From positions 567,001 to 631,000 of the forward strand of contig NZ_CP139707.1 of NCBI RefSeq assembly GCF_034377145.1: DNA of 64,000 nucleotides, in the 5' to 3' direction. The notes under the pieces are model-generated. The model was not told the DNA's origin, ran no database searches, and saw only the letters and a list, made by a program, of their open reading frames with translations. The first letter of the stretch is position 1. Each line of letters starts with the position of its first letter. A program made the position numbers and the translations under genes. This stretch comes from Sulfitobacter sp. OXR-159. GTDB taxonomy: Bacteria; Pseudomonadota; Alphaproteobacteria; Rhodobacterales; Rhodobacteraceae. Shown here piece after piece: positions 1 through 9,500 of the stretch.

Positions 1-119
1 TTCCGGCCCTGCGCGCGGCGTGCATTGATGATCTTACGGCCGGCTTTGGTGGCCATGCGCGCGCGGAAACCATGGCGCCGCTTGCGCACGAGGTTCGAGG
101 GTTGAAAGGTGCGTTTCAT
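1..119 (-). CDS. rpmH: 50S ribosomal protein L34 (partial, 3' end outside window)
   Basis: The protein begins [18 protein letters not shown] and continues through the basic [17 protein letters not shown] core typical of L34, a very small Arg/Lys-rich protein of the large ribosomal subunit. The start codon is the complement of 117-119. About 39 codons are visible and only the last few residues lie beyond the window edge. In most bacteria rpmH is followed by rnpA and yidC, which would lie to the left of the window. Identification is essentially certain from sequence alone. Confidence 0.97.
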   Translation of the reverse strand, partial: MKRTFQPSNLVRKRRHGFRARMATKAGRKIINARRAQGR

Positions 120-437
120 CGCTCCGTCTCCATCTAAAGCTGGCTGGGCACGGAATCACTTGAAGGGTTCCACCGCGGCCAGCGTCAATTCAAGCCCGTC
201 CTCTAATGGGGCGGGGCGCGCAAGTCAAACCCCCTGAGGCGGAAAAACTGCGCTTTGCAACAAAATGCCGGTCAGAAGGGCGCGGTTTGTTTCAGTTCGC
301 CCTTCTACCCTGCGGAATCGGGGCTCTGGGCACAAGTCCTATCAAGCGCGCGTGAGGAGCCTGTTCCTGCGCGCTGGTTCACGCCATCATTAACGAAACG
401 ACAAACGGTCTGATCTAGGCCCAATGAAAGTGTTAAA
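120..437. other. Divergent intergenic region between rpmH and the TVP38 gene
   Basis: This stretch must hold the leftward promoter of rpmH and the rightward promoter of the gene at 438. A perfect 9-bp inverted repeat, AGAAGGGCG (274-282) and CGCCCTTCT (298-306), could form a hairpin with a 15-nt loop. It is not followed by a T-run on either strand, so it is not a convincing terminator. No ORF here looks coding. A five-codon reading frame starts at 423 and ends just inside the start of the next gene, and is probably chance. Confidence 0.5.
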
Positions 438-1172
438 ATGAGCCGTCAAGACCAGAGTAAGCCCGCGCTGATGCGCTACCTGCCCCTTGCGGTGATCGTG
501 GTGGTCGCCGCCATCGGCGCATTCACCCTGCGCGATTACCTCAGTTTCGACGCCCTGCGCGACAATCGTGAGGCGCTCATCGCCTTTCGCGACAACAACT
601 ACCTGCTGACCGCGCTGGTCTTTGTCGCCGCCTATGTAGTGATCGTGGCATTCTCCCTACCGGGGGCCACAGTGGCGACATTAACTGGCGGCTTTCTGTT
701 CGGGCTGTTTCCCGGTGTCCTATATAACGTGGGTGGGGCCACACTCGGCGCGATCGTGATCTTCCTGGCGGCGCAATGGGGTCTGGGCGACCGGCTGAAA
801 GAGCGGATGGATGCCTCTGATGGGGTGGTGCGCAAGATCAAGGCAGGGATCGACGATAACCAGTGGTCGATGCTCTTCTTTATCCGGCTCGTGCCGGTGG
901 TGCCGTTTTTCGTTGCGAATCTGGTGCCCGCATTCCTTGGCGTGCCATTGTTTCGTTTCGCCATCTCCACGTTTTTCGGCATCATGGCGGGGGCGCTGGT
1001 CTTTACCTCAGTCGGGGCTGGGCTAGGTGCAGTCTTTGCCCGAGGTGAGACGCCGGACCTCGGGATCATCTTTGAACCCCATATTTTGCTGCCCATTCTG
1101 GGTCTTTGCGTTCTGTCGCTGCTGCCTGTGGTGATCAAGACATTTACCGGCAAGAAGGATCTGCTGAAATGA
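438..1172 (+). CDS. TVP38/TMEM64 (VTT-domain, DedA-like) inner membrane protein
   Basis: This is a 244-residue polytopic membrane protein. A first membrane segment lies at about residues 13-30, followed by the hydrophobic VTT/SNARE-associated core with the glycine-rich stretch GGFLFGLFPGVLYNVGGATLGA and the RLVPVVPFFVANL motif, which resembles the [FL]xRxxPxxPxxxxN signature of the TVP38 family. Family members are membrane proteins of uncertain transport or lipid-scramblase-like function. The last codon overlaps the start of the downstream flavoprotein by 4 bp (ATGA), which implies translational coupling. The same pairing of TVP38 proteins with mercuric-reductase-like flavoproteins is seen in other proteobacteria as far as I recall. 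The substrate is unknown. Confidence 0.85.
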   Translation: MSRQDQSKPALMRYLPLAVIVVVAAIGAFTLRDYLSFDALRDNREALIAFRDNNYLLTALVFVAAYVVIVAFSLPGATVATLTGGFLFGLFPGVLYNVGGATLGAIVIFLAAQWGLGDRLKERMDASDGVVRKIKAGIDDNQWSMLFFIRLVPVVPFFVANLVPAFLGVPLFRFAISTFFGIMAGALVFTSVGAGLGAVFARGETPDLGIIFEPHILLPILGLCVLSLLPVVIKTFTGKKDLLK

Positions 1173-2590
1173 CCACTCGTATTAAAACCGACGTTCTGAT
1201 CATCGGCGCAGGCTCTGGCGGGTTGTCGGTGGCGGCGGGGGGCGTCCAGATGGGCGCGGATGTGACCTTGCTCGAAGGGCACAAGATGGGCGGCGATTGC
1301 CTGAACTATGGCTGTGTGCCGTCGAAGGCGCTGATCAAGACCGGCAAGACCGCCCATGCTCAACAGCACAGTGCGCAATATGGGGTCGCGAATGCCGCCG
1401 GAGCGGTGGATTACGCGGCCGCCAAGGATCACGTGGCCAATGTGATCTCGCAAATCGCGCCGGTCGATTCGGTTGAGCGGTTTGAAGGACTGGGCGTGCG
1501 GGTGATCCGCGAATACGGGCGCTTCATTTCCGATAAAGAGGTGCAGGCGGGTGATACGATCATCACCGCGCGGCGCATTGTTGTCGCCACAGGATCATCC
1601 CCTCTGGTGCCGCCGATTCCGGGGCTGAAGGATGTGCCTTATGAAACCAACGAAACCCTCTTTGATCTGCGTGAGAAGCCGGAGCATCTGATTATTATTG
1701 GGGGTGGCCCCATCGGCATCGAGATGGCGCAGGCCCATGTGCGAATGGGCTGCAAAGTCACCGTGATCGAAGGTAGCCGCGCGCTTGGCAAGGATGACCC
1801 CGAATTGTCCGAGGTGGTTTTGCAGACCCTGCGGGACGAGGGAGTGGTCTTTGAAGAAGGCAGCGATGCCGCCAAGGTCAGTGGCGCGGCGGGCGCGATC
1901 ACGGTTGAGACCAAGGATGGCCGTGTGGTCAAGGGCTCGCATCTGCTGATGGCCGTGGGGCGCAAGAGCAACATCGACCGGCTCGACCTGGATAAGGCCG
2001 GGGTAGAGACCACCAAAGCAGGCATCAAGGTCGATGACAGCCTGCGCAGCAGCAACCGCCGCGTCTATGCTATTGGCGACGTGGCAGGCGGGCTGCAATT
2101 CACCCATGTGGCGGGCTATCACGCCGGGGTTGTGATCCGCTCGATCCTTTTTGGCCTGCCGAGCAAGACCAAATTACACCATATCCCATGGGTCACCTAT
2201 GCCGCGCCGGAGCTGGCGCAGGTCGGGCTGACCGAGGCGCAGGCGCGGGAAGAACATGGCGACAAACTGGAGGTCGTGCGTTTTCGCTATAACCACAACG
2301 ACCGCGCCATCGCCGAACGTCAGACCAAAGGGTTCATCAAGGTCATGGTGGTCAAGGGCCGCCCGGTCGGGGCCAGCATCGTCGGCCATCAGGCGGGTGA
2401 ACTGATCACCCTGTGGTCACTTGCGCTGGTCAATAACATGAAGATGAGCCAGATTGCCGCTATGGTCGCTCCTTACCCCACGATCTCGGAAGTCAACAAA
2501 CGCGCGGCGGGGGCCTATTTCAGTCCGCGCCTCTTCGAAAGCGCGTTGGTTAAAACGGTTGTGCGCGCCGTGCAGCGCCTGTTGCCCTGA
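1169..2590 (+). CDS. Mercuric-reductase-like FAD-dependent disulfide oxidoreductase
   Basis: This 473-residue class I pyridine-nucleotide disulfide reductase has an N-terminal FAD fold (IIGAGSGGLS, residues 11-20), the redox-active pair CLNYGC (Cys44 and Cys49, followed by VPSK), an NAD(P) fold (IIIGGGPIGIEMA) and a second FAD segment (VYAIGDVAG). In the C-terminal interface domain, lipoamide dehydrogenase would have His-Pro; here the sequence is VAPYPTISE, a Tyr variant as in MerA-like enzymes. It lacks the N-terminal HMA domain and the C-terminal Cys pair of true mercuric reductase, so mercury reduction is unlikely. The ATG at 1169 overlaps the upstream stop; an upstream in-frame start at 1106 would sit inside the previous gene. 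The physiological substrate is unknown. Confidence 0.88.
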   Translation: MTTRIKTDVLIIGAGSGGLSVAAGGVQMGADVTLLEGHKMGGDCLNYGCVPSKALIKTGKTAHAQQHSAQYGVANAAGAVDYAAAKDHVANVISQIAPVDSVERFEGLGVRVIREYGRFISDKEVQAGDTIITARRIVVATGSSPLVPPIPGLKDVPYETNETLFDLREKPEHLIIIGGGPIGIEMAQAHVRMGCKVTVIEGSRALGKDDPELSEVVLQTLRDEGVVFEEGSDAAKVSGAAGAITVETKDGRVVKGSHLLMAVGRKSNIDRLDLDKAGVETTKAGIKVDDSLRSSNRRVYAIGDVAGGLQFTHVAGYHAGVVIRSILFGLPSKTKLHHIPWVTYAAPELAQVGLTEAQAREEHGDKLEVVRFRYNHNDRAIAERQTKGFIKVMVVKGRPVGASIVGHQAGELITLWSLALVNNMKMSQIAAMVAPYPTISEVNKRAAGAYFSPRLFESALVKTVVRAVQRLLP

Positions 2591-2598
2591 GATAGCAC

Positions 2599-3984
2599 AT
2601 GATTCACTCGCTCTCTGGCCGTTTGCTGATCCTCACCACCATCTTTGTGATGCTGGCCGAAGTGCTGATTTTCGTCCCCTCCATCGCGCGGTTCCGCGAG
2701 GAATATATGCTGACCCGGCTGGAGCGGGCGCAGATCGCGTCGCTGGCGCTTTTGGCCGACGATATGCTCGACCCGGAGTTGGAGGCGGAGCTGCTGCGCA
2801 ACGCCGAGGTCTTCAACGTGGTACTGCGCCGGGACGAAGCGCGGCAATTGGTGCTGGCCTCTCCGATGCCGCGGATGGTGTCGCAAACCTATGATTTGCG
2901 CGATGCCTCGGCGACGGTGTTGATCCGCGATGCCATGCTGCGACTGTTCCGGCCCGGCAATGAGGTGGTCCGCGTGATCGGCGCCCCGGTGCGCGAGGCG
3001 GGGTTGTTGATCGAAGTCACGATGGAGACCGCGCCGATGCGTGTGGCCATGCTCGACTACGGGATTCGCATCCTCATCCTCTCGGCGGTGATCTCAGTCA
3101 TCACGGCGGTGCTTTTGTTTTTTGCTATGCGGGCTTTGCTGCTCAAGCCGATCAAGCGGGTGGCAGGGCATATGCAGCGCTACGCCGCCGCGCCCGAGGA
3201 CGCCCGGCGGATCATTGAGCCCTCCGCCAGTGTTACCGAATTGCGCGAGGCTGAGGTGGCGCTTCAGAAGCTCCAGACGGACCTGACACAGGCGCTGAAA
3301 CAGAAAGAGCGTTTGGCCCAATTGGGCAGCGCGGTCAGCAAGATCAGCCATGATCTGCGCAATATCCTCACCTCGGCGCAGCTGTTCACCGATCGGATCG
3401 AGATGTCCGAAGACCCAACGGTCAAACGCATGGCGCCCAAGCTCGTCAGTTCCATCACCCGTGCGGTGCACCTATGCGAATCGACACTGGCTTTCGGCAA
3501 GGCCGAAGAGCCGGGACCGACGCTGACCCTCATGCTGCTGGAAGAACTGGTAGAAGAGGTCATCGACGGCGAACGCCTTGCCGACCCCGAAAGCGACATC
3601 AGCTTTGCCGCCGACATCCCCGCGAATCTGACCGTGCGTGCGGACCCCGAACAAATGTACCGCGTGCTGGCCAATCTGATGCGGAACGCCCGGCAAGCGA
3701 TTACCGCCACCGGCAAACCGGGCGAAGTCTATTTGCGGGCCGAGGATATGAGCGATGCGTGGTGCGTCACCGTCAGCGACACCGGCCCCGGCCTGCCACC
3801 GAAAGCGCGAGAGCACCTTTTTACCGCGTTTCAGGGCGGTGCGCGCAAAGGTGGGTCGGGCTTGGGTCTGGTGATCGCATCCGAACTGGTGCGCGGCCAC
3901 GGCGGCACCTTGGCCCTGCGCAGCAGTGGGCCGGAAGGGACTGTTTTTGACATAACACTGCCCAAGGGGGACGGCACCCTATAG
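2599..3984 (+). CDS. Membrane sensor histidine kinase (orphan)
   Basis: This 461-residue kinase has one membrane segment at about residues 8-26, a roughly 130-residue periplasmic domain, a second segment around 155-180 and a HAMP-like linker (LLLKPIKRVAGHM). The phosphoacceptor box is ISHDLRNILTSAQLF (around residue 250). The ATPase domain has the N box LMRNARQAI, G1 motif SDTGPGLPP and G2 motif GGSGLGLVIA. The gene starts 8 bp after the flavoprotein stop and so is probably the third gene of that operon. No response regulator is adjacent, so the partner is elsewhere. The context suggests that the redox or envelope function of the two upstream genes is linked to the signal it senses, but this is inference. 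Confidence 0.85.
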   Translation: MIHSLSGRLLILTTIFVMLAEVLIFVPSIARFREEYMLTRLERAQIASLALLADDMLDPELEAELLRNAEVFNVVLRRDEARQLVLASPMPRMVSQTYDLRDASATVLIRDAMLRLFRPGNEVVRVIGAPVREAGLLIEVTMETAPMRVAMLDYGIRILILSAVISVITAVLLFFAMRALLLKPIKRVAGHMQRYAAAPEDARRIIEPSASVTELREAEVALQKLQTDLTQALKQKERLAQLGSAVSKISHDLRNILTSAQLFTDRIEMSEDPTVKRMAPKLVSSITRAVHLCESTLAFGKAEEPGPTLTLMLLEELVEEVIDGERLADPESDISFAADIPANLTVRADPEQMYRVLANLMRNARQAITATGKPGEVYLRAEDMSDAWCVTVSDTGPGLPPKAREHLFTAFQGGARKGGSGLGLVIASELVRGHGGTLALRSSGPEGTVFDITLPKGDGTL

Positions 3985-4060
3985 ATTTTCGCATAAAATT
4001 GCATTTCCTCAAAACGAGGGCTTGCAACTCCCCGGGGCTAAGACTAAACCCCCGCTCAGT

Positions 4061-4137
4061 GGACCGATAGCTCAGCTGGATAGAGTACCTGACTACGAAT
4101 CAGGGGGTCGGGGGTTCGAATCCTCCTCGGTCCGCCA
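4061..4137 (+). tRNA. tRNA-Arg (anticodon ACG)
   Basis: The 77-nt cloverleaf has acceptor arms GGACCGA and TCGGTCC, the D-arm TAGCTCAGCTGGATAGAG, anticodon stem-loop CTGACTACGAATCAG with anticodon ACG, the T-loop GGTTCGAATCC, discriminator G and an encoded CCA end. A34 would be modified to inosine by TadA to read CGU, CGC and CGA. Confidence 0.96.
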
Positions 4138-4175
4138 CTACCCAAAATTGAAGAACGCAGCGCTTTTGGCGCGTC

Positions 4176-4817
4176 TCACCCGTCTTTCGGCGGGTTGTAA
4201 AAGCCCGTGTCGCGGTAGGGTTGGTCAAAGGCGTGATCCATCAATTCCAGATGGTCTTGGCCGTAATACATGTCTCCATTCAGAAAATAGCTGGGCGAGC
4301 CGAAGATGCCGCGGGCGATCGCCTCTTCGGTGTTCTCGGCGTGAATGGTCTGAACGTCTGCATCCGTCGCCTGCGCGATCAGAGCGTCGCTGTCGGGATC
4401 AATCGCAGCGGTCGCGCGGCGCAGATGCTCGGGATTCGCGAGATCGATATCATCGCGCCAATGCGCCTGAAGAATCGCAAAGGAAAGCGCATCGACATCG
4501 CGCCCAGCCCGCGCTGCGGCGATTAGGTAACCGTTTGAAAGGTCGAGCGTATTGTCGTGATGCGTGGGGCGGTGGTTGAGGATGTCCAGCCCGCGATACT
4601 GCGCCCAACGGGTGATCTCTCTGCCAAAGAAATAGTCGATATAATGGGGGGTGAAGCCACGAAAATGGGACACCCGACCAGCTGCGATCACCGGATAAAG
4701 ATCAAAGGGACGGTGGATGAGCTTCGCACCACGGGCGGCGCAAATTTCCAGCAGTTTGCGATGCCCGAGATAGGCGTAAGCGGAATGGGCGGAGTAGAAA
4801 TATTCAATCGTGTCCAA
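4176..4817 (-). CDS. 2-hydroxychromene-2-carboxylate isomerase family protein (DsbA/kappa-GST fold)
   Basis: The 213-residue protein has the thioredoxin/DsbA-like fold of HCCA isomerases. It starts MDTIEYFYSAHSAYAYLGH, where a Ser in the YSxxSxxAYLG region replaces the Cys of DsbA and binds glutathione in NahD-type enzymes. The C-terminal part contains FGSPSYFLNGDMYYGQDHLELM, the cis-proline region and the typical closing helix. NahD catalyses a glutathione-dependent isomerization in naphthalene degradation, but many bacterial homologues lie outside such pathways and there is no aromatic-degradation gene here. It is convergent with the tRNA and appears monocistronic. Confidence 0.85.
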   Translation of the reverse strand: MDTIEYFYSAHSAYAYLGHRKLLEICAARGAKLIHRPFDLYPVIAAGRVSHFRGFTPHYIDYFFGREITRWAQYRGLDILNHRPTHHDNTLDLSNGYLIAAARAGRDVDALSFAILQAHWRDDIDLANPEHLRRATAAIDPDSDALIAQATDADVQTIHAENTEEAIARGIFGSPSYFLNGDMYYGQDHLELMDHAFDQPYRDTGFYNPPKDG

Positions 4818-4941
4818 CGTCGGCTCCCTCTGTTGCGCGCATCATGGCGGAAACCGATGTGCAGGCAAGGACGGAGGCCGAAAGGTGAGGGTAGAATCGC
4901 GAAAGCGCTAAAAGCAGAGCAGCTAAATCGGCGAAAGTCGC

Positions 4942-5082
4942 TCAATACCGAGTTTTGGGTGTGGTGTTTGCCCGAGGGCGGGGCGCAATCGCGCGGGCCT
5001 GCCGGGGCTGGGGGCGCTGCTTTGCCACGAGTACCAAGGCCACCGCGGCCGTGATCAGTATCAGGAATTCGTACGTCCACAT
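4942..5082 (-). CDS. 46-aa single-span membrane peptide, unknown function
   Basis: On the minus strand a perfect Shine-Dalgarno AGGAGG sits 8 nt before an ATG at 5082. The frame gives MWTYEFLILITAAVALVLVA, then a basic proline-rich tail ending TTPKTRY. One transmembrane helix with a cytoplasmic or periplasmic Arg/Pro tail is clear. An overlapping longer frame starts at an ATG only about 2 nt from the Shine-Dalgarno and gives a low-complexity, non-membrane product, so I prefer the 46-aa frame. It lies between the HCCA-isomerase gene and a peptidase remnant. I do not recognise a family. Confidence 0.6.
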   Translation of the reverse strand: MWTYEFLILITAAVALVLVAKQRPQPRQARAIAPRPRANTTPKTRY

Positions 5083-5235
5083 GAGCCATTCCTCCTAGTG
5101 CATCTTCATAGGGTTAACGACGCCTACACCCGCTGGGTTCCGCCCTCCTACCGGAGGCAGCGGTCTTTGGCCGAGGCCGTAATAAAAAGCGCCAGGGCAT
5201 ACTAGCGGGCGGCCTTATCGGTTCAACTGTTGTTC

Positions 5236-5552
5236 GGGCATCAGGCCATCTGGCGCGTAACGGCCATCGTAGCGACGGCGGGCTGGGGCACCAGCGATGT
5301 GATCACGCAGGCAGGGTACGATGCGATTGTCCTGCACCGCCTGGGCCATGGTCTTGGCAGTGACGTACATGAGCCGCGTAAAGTCGCTGCGCATTCCGAC
5401 CCGGTACTGGCCGAGGGAATGTCTTTTCGAACGAGCGGGGCAGCTACCTGGAATGCAAATTCACCGTACGCTTGGAGAAGATCGTGATCCTGCGCGCCGA
5501 TGGTCTGGAAATCTTCTCGGAAATGCCGCGCGAGGTGCAGCGCCGCAGCTAA
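5236..5552 (+). pseudogene. Degraded M24 (Xaa-Pro/methionine) peptidase remnant
   Basis: The translation contains the C-terminal core of an M24 pita-bread metallopeptidase: ITQAGYDAIVLHRLGHGLG, then SDVHEP and LAEGMSF. After a frameshift at about 5425 it continues SNERGSYLECKFTVRLEK and ends EIFSEMPREV before a stop at 5550-5552. In intact enzymes this region carries metal-binding His and Glu residues (HRxGHGxG, HEP, the NEPGxYxxGxxGVRxE block). Here the N-terminal two thirds is missing, the second block is altered and the frame is broken. It is therefore a relic and not a functional gene. Confidence 0.75.
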
Positions 5553-5600
5553 AAAAGTGGCCAAAGCGGCGAAAATACGCACGCTTTGGCCTGGAGGGAG

Positions 5601-5630
5601 ACAGAGAGAGAGAGAGAAAGAGAGAAGGGG
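5601..5630. repeat. Polypurine GA microsatellite
   Basis: An imperfect run of GA dinucleotides (ACAGAGAGAGAGAGAGAAAG and continuing) lies between the M24 relic and the stop codon of the lysozyme-like gene. On the transcript of the leftward gene it is a CU-rich 3' tail. A similar tract occurs at 15114-15137 between two DUF11 genes. Confidence 0.8.
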
Positions 5631-5638
5631 GCGCGTGG

Positions 5639-6361
5639 TTAGGAGGTGCCGAGTGCCATGTTTTCAAAAATGCTTTTCATATGGCTGTCGAACTCATTCC
5701 ACGTGATGACGGCCCGGTTGCCCGCATGGCCGTGATAATAGGACCGGCCCGTTGACGTGGGCAGCCCGGCCCAGATGCGGGCGAGGTTCTCCATAAAGCG
5801 ATGGCGACTGATCTTACCCTTCATGAAGGGGGTAAAGCCCGCATCTTCGAGCAATAGGTCGGCCAACAGGTCTTGGACCTGTGGGGTAAAGACGTCACTT
5901 TTGCTCAGCCCGGCTTCGGCGACGAGCGTTTTCAAGGTGTTGGGGATGAACTGGTAGCGCCCGATGGCATGGGGCTGGCCGGGGGTGGCCGCGATCCAGC
6001 GGTAGATTTCGCCGATGGTCATGCTTGTGGGGCGCTTCGGCGGCTTGACCCTTGCCCCGTGTTGCACCGCGTCATAGCCTTTGCCCCCGGCCTCAGCCGA
6101 CGCGATGACATGGCGCACGGCGGCGGATGGCCCCCCGCGCGTGGGAATGGCAAGCTTGCGCGGTGCGCGTTTGGCGGTTGTCTTGATCATGCTGCGGTTA
6201 AGGTAAATGCGGTCCTCCGAAGCGGAGGGCGACAGGGCGAAATTCAAGCCGGTGACGGCGATCTTCCTGCTGTCGAAACGGGCGAAATCATTTGCATTTG
6301 CCGCACCGGAAAGGGTGACGGCGATCAGGCAAAAGGCAGTGCTGGCAGCGAGCTTTTTCAT
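5639..6361 (-). CDS. Secreted lambda-lysozyme-like muramidase/lytic transglycosylase
   Basis: This 240-residue protein starts with a signal peptide (MKKLAASTAFCLIAVTLSGAANA). From about residue 85 it matches the layout of phage lambda endolysin: IASAEAGGKGYDAV carries the expected catalytic Glu in the SAEAG position, AIGRYQFIPNTL matches the GRYQ block, and FTPQVQDLLADLLLEDAG and NLARIWAGLP match the downstream helices. Lambda R cleaves peptidoglycan glycan strands. No holin or other phage gene is nearby, so this is a host-type cell-wall enzyme. The gene lies at the downstream edge of the DUF11 block, and an AAAGGATAG site sits about 96 bp upstream of its start. I infer a role in opening the wall for the surface proteins; that role is not shown by the sequence. 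Confidence 0.75.
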   Translation of the reverse strand: MKKLAASTAFCLIAVTLSGAANANDFARFDSRKIAVTGLNFALSPSASEDRIYLNRSMIKTTAKRAPRKLAIPTRGGPSAAVRHVIASAEAGGKGYDAVQHGARVKPPKRPTSMTIGEIYRWIAATPGQPHAIGRYQFIPNTLKTLVAEAGLSKSDVFTPQVQDLLADLLLEDAGFTPFMKGKISRHRFMENLARIWAGLPTSTGRSYYHGHAGNRAVITWNEFDSHMKSIFENMALGTS

Positions 6362-6456
6362 CTGGGTTTCCCATCTGGGTTGGATGTTGCGTTGACCCTG
6401 ATCATGCGCGCTTAAAATCGATATTTCATTAATGCGGACAGCTAGTTAGCGTCTCG

Positions 6457-6465
6457 AAAGGATAG
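6457..6465. promoter_or_regulatory. AAAGGATAG box upstream of the muramidase gene
   Basis: The plus strand reads GTTAGCGTCTCGAAAGGATAG. The 12-bp segment TCGAAAGGATAG also occurs at 15809-15820 upstream of the DUF11 operon, and the AAAGGATAG core occurs twice upstream of the NarL-type regulator. It is a candidate binding site for that regulator. Confidence 0.5.
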
Positions 6466-6529
6466 TTGGTCCGGCGCTAGGAATAGGCCAGGTCACCTTT
6501 GGAGCGCAGCAGCGCTCTGAAAGAGAAAT

Positions 6530-6563
6530 GAGCCACGTTCCAGATGCGCTTGGAACGTGGCTC
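6530..6563 (-). terminator. Hairpin terminator of the 1913-aa gene
   Basis: A perfect 13-bp inverted repeat (GAGCCACGTTCCA at 6530-6542, TGGAACGTGGCTC at 6551-6563, 8-nt loop) lies 24 bp beyond the stop codon of the leftward gene. In that direction it is followed by the moderately T-rich ATTTCTCTTTC. A second small hairpin (GAGCGC/GCGCTC, 6502-6517) lies just beyond it. Confidence 0.75.
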
Positions 6564-6586
6564 TCCCTCGGGGCTGAGTCTCCCGG

Positions 6587-9500
6587 TCAGCTTCCGAGGA
6601 ACTGGTCGAACTGGGTCCAGAGTGAGTTGTCCAACAGCAAGTTGAACCGGAAATAGAACCCTTCGTCATAGAGGCCGCTTTGCCCTGCCACCCGGCCACG
6701 GGCCTTGTTGTAGCCGAGCGCCAGCAGGATACCTTCGCGCGGGGTAAAGCCGAATTCAGCGCCGATCCCGTTGGAAGAGTTGCCCTCGCTGTCCCACAGA
6801 TGCGTGGCGTTGAGGCCGAGTTGGAAACGGTCATCGCCGAATTCGTAGTTCAGACCGCCTTGGATCAACTGCGTGGTGGTATTGGCCGCCGCGCCGGCAT
6901 GGGTGCCGATCTTTTGGTACTGGCCGGCATATTTGCCGTTGATCCGAAGGTCGGCGTCGATCTCGTAATTCGCATCGATCGACCATAGGTGCGTTTCCGT
7001 GCTGGCGTGTTTCTCCTCCAGCCGGTGTTCGTACCACGCCAGCACATCAAGGCGGGCGTTGTCCTTGGGGCGATAGGCTGCGCCGATGCGGGTGCGCATA
7101 CGGCGGGAGTCTTCGCTATCGCGCCGATCAAGCGCGGCACGGCTGCGCGCCAGAACGGTGAGGTCCGGGGTGACATTGCCCGCGATGCCGATGCTGGCGT
7201 AGTGGGTTTTGCCGGACTCTTCCCATGTGGTCTCCAGTTCGGCATCACCGACCCAATCGCCATCCGCCGACTGCCAGCTTGTGCCGATTGCGAATGATGT
7301 TAGCTCACCGTCATCGGTCTCAAGGTTGCGCGAATGCTCGAGATCGGCGCGCAGATTGGTGCTTTCGTTGATGTCCCAATCGACCGACAGACCCTGCACC
7401 ATGGTGGTGTCGCTTGTGCCGCCGGCTTTGGTCATCTCGGTCCGACCAGTAACCCATTCGTTCAGCGTGTAGGTGAAACCATAGGCGGCGCGGGTGACCA
7501 GCTCGTCACTGCCGAATTGAAGCTCGATCTCATTATAGACGCGCCAACCGTTCTTAGGCTCGTCATAGAGGCCGAGGGTCAGTTCAGTGGGGGCGTCACC
7601 ACCGAGCGGCGCGCGCAGCTGAGCTTCGATCACGGTGCCGGGACGGGCCGCTGGGGTCCAATGCGCGCCTAGGATGAGGGCGGTGTCGGTCTCGCTGCCG
7701 CTGGCGGTGCGGTCGCGGCTGTATTCAAGACCAATCTCGCCGCGCAGGGTCTTGCTCAGATGCCGCGAATAGATCGCATCCACGGTCAGCCGAGCGCTGT
7801 CGTTGACCCGGTCACGGGTGTATTCCGCGCCAAAGGCGATGTCGCTGCGCTGATCGATCTCTTCGCCATAGCTTAGGCGGACTTGGCTGGTGCCCGGGCG
7901 GGCCAGCCCGCCCTGAGCGTAGAAATCGCGCCCGGTGTGGATCGCCTCGAAAGCGAAATGGCGGGTCTCGGTCTTCAGCTCGTAGGACAGGCGCGCGGCG
8001 GTGTCGTTCTCGCCCATGGCGTTTTCCGAGCGGGCGACTTCGGCCTCCCACAGACCACCTTGGCGGTCTTCGCGCTGGATATAGGCAGAGTGCATCCGCT
8101 GGCGGGCCGTGTTGCCAAGGGGGGCGTCGGCATGCACCGCACGGGCGCCGATGGAGGTCCGCTCGGACAGGGCATAGTTCACCTCGCCTCCGTAGAGCCA
8201 ATAGGCCTCGGCGCCCTCGGCTTCGACCTCATAGGTCACGCGGATTGACACGGGGTTGCCGTCAAGGTCGAATTGGCGCACCGGCGTGTCGAAGGTGATC
8301 GTGTTGCGGAAGAAGTCGAGCAAGTAGTCGGTGCCGCGCAGCAGGGGCGTGGCCGATAGGATATCGCCGCCATCTTCGTCCCGAACAAGGATTTCCACAC
8401 GCTCGGACCCCTGCACATAGCCGCTCAGGTCAAGGTCATAGGGGCCAGAAACACCGCGCCCGCGGATTTCCTGTTCCTGCTGCTCCTGCGCGGTGCGGGC
8501 CGCAAAGACGGTGACCGATACGCGGTCGTTCTCCCAGTGGCCTTTTGCGCCGGTTGCGACACGTTGCAGGCCACCCAGTTTCAGCGCGCTGGCTTCAGGC
8601 TCAATGGCGATATCGCCGTAGAGCACGTAAGAGCGGCCCTTCTCCACCTTCACGAAAAGGTTGGACGAAGATTGCGCATCGGCACCGCGTTCGGAATTGT
8701 CGCCATAGACGGGGTAGTATTCCTCTCCGCGGATGTCGCGGAACAGGCTGTCTTCGGTGTCACGGTCCGAGCTGTAGCGCAGGGTCAGCAGGGCGTCGCC
8801 ACGGATCACCCCTTTGAGGTAAAGCTCACCGCGGATCCCGGTTGTGGTATCTTCGAAAGCGCTGATGCGGTCTTCTTCGATGACGTTGCCCGCGTCCCCG
8901 CTCAGCGATACCGCGCCTTCGATCACGCCGATCAGAACCCGTTCGTTCAGATCCGGGGTGAAGGTCAGCCGCGCTTCAGCCTCGCCAAAGGACGACCGTA
9001 TGGTGATCAGATCGGGGCCAGAGGCCTGCGGTGGGATCAGGTTAAAGGTCGCCTCGCCATTGTCGAGATAGGCCTGCACGCCGGGCGCGCTGCTGCGGAT
9101 GTCGGTCACATCCCAAAGCGACCGGCGGGCCGAGAGGGTCACCGTGCCGGACGCGGGCACCGGGCGACCCCGGGCGTCGAGCACGCGCACCACCACCGGC
9201 ACCACAGAAGCGGGATTGGCCGCGGCGGTTTCCGGCAAGAGGATCTCGATCCGGGCGGGTTTGCCGGGCGCCGTAAGGCGCAGTGCCTTGCGGACACGTT
9301 CGATGCCGAAGCCGTCACGGCCCACCAGGGTCAGCACGTTCTCGCCCGAGCCCAGTTTCACCGCCACATATTCCAGCGCCTGCACGTTGTTCTTTTCCAG
9401 ACTGGTGCGCTCTCCTACCCGGTCGCCGCCAAGCTCGCGGCCATTCACCAAGAGCGTCAGCGTCAAGTCAGCCTTGCCCTTAATCCGGATGTTCTGGGTG

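Noticed and set aside
1169..2590. Mercury resistance (merA)
   Set aside because: No HMA domain, no C-terminal Cys pair and no merR, merT or merP nearby.
5639..6361. Prophage remnant, because of the lambda-lysozyme-like protein
   Set aside because: It has a Sec-type signal peptide and no holin, spanin, integrase or structural phage gene lies nearby.
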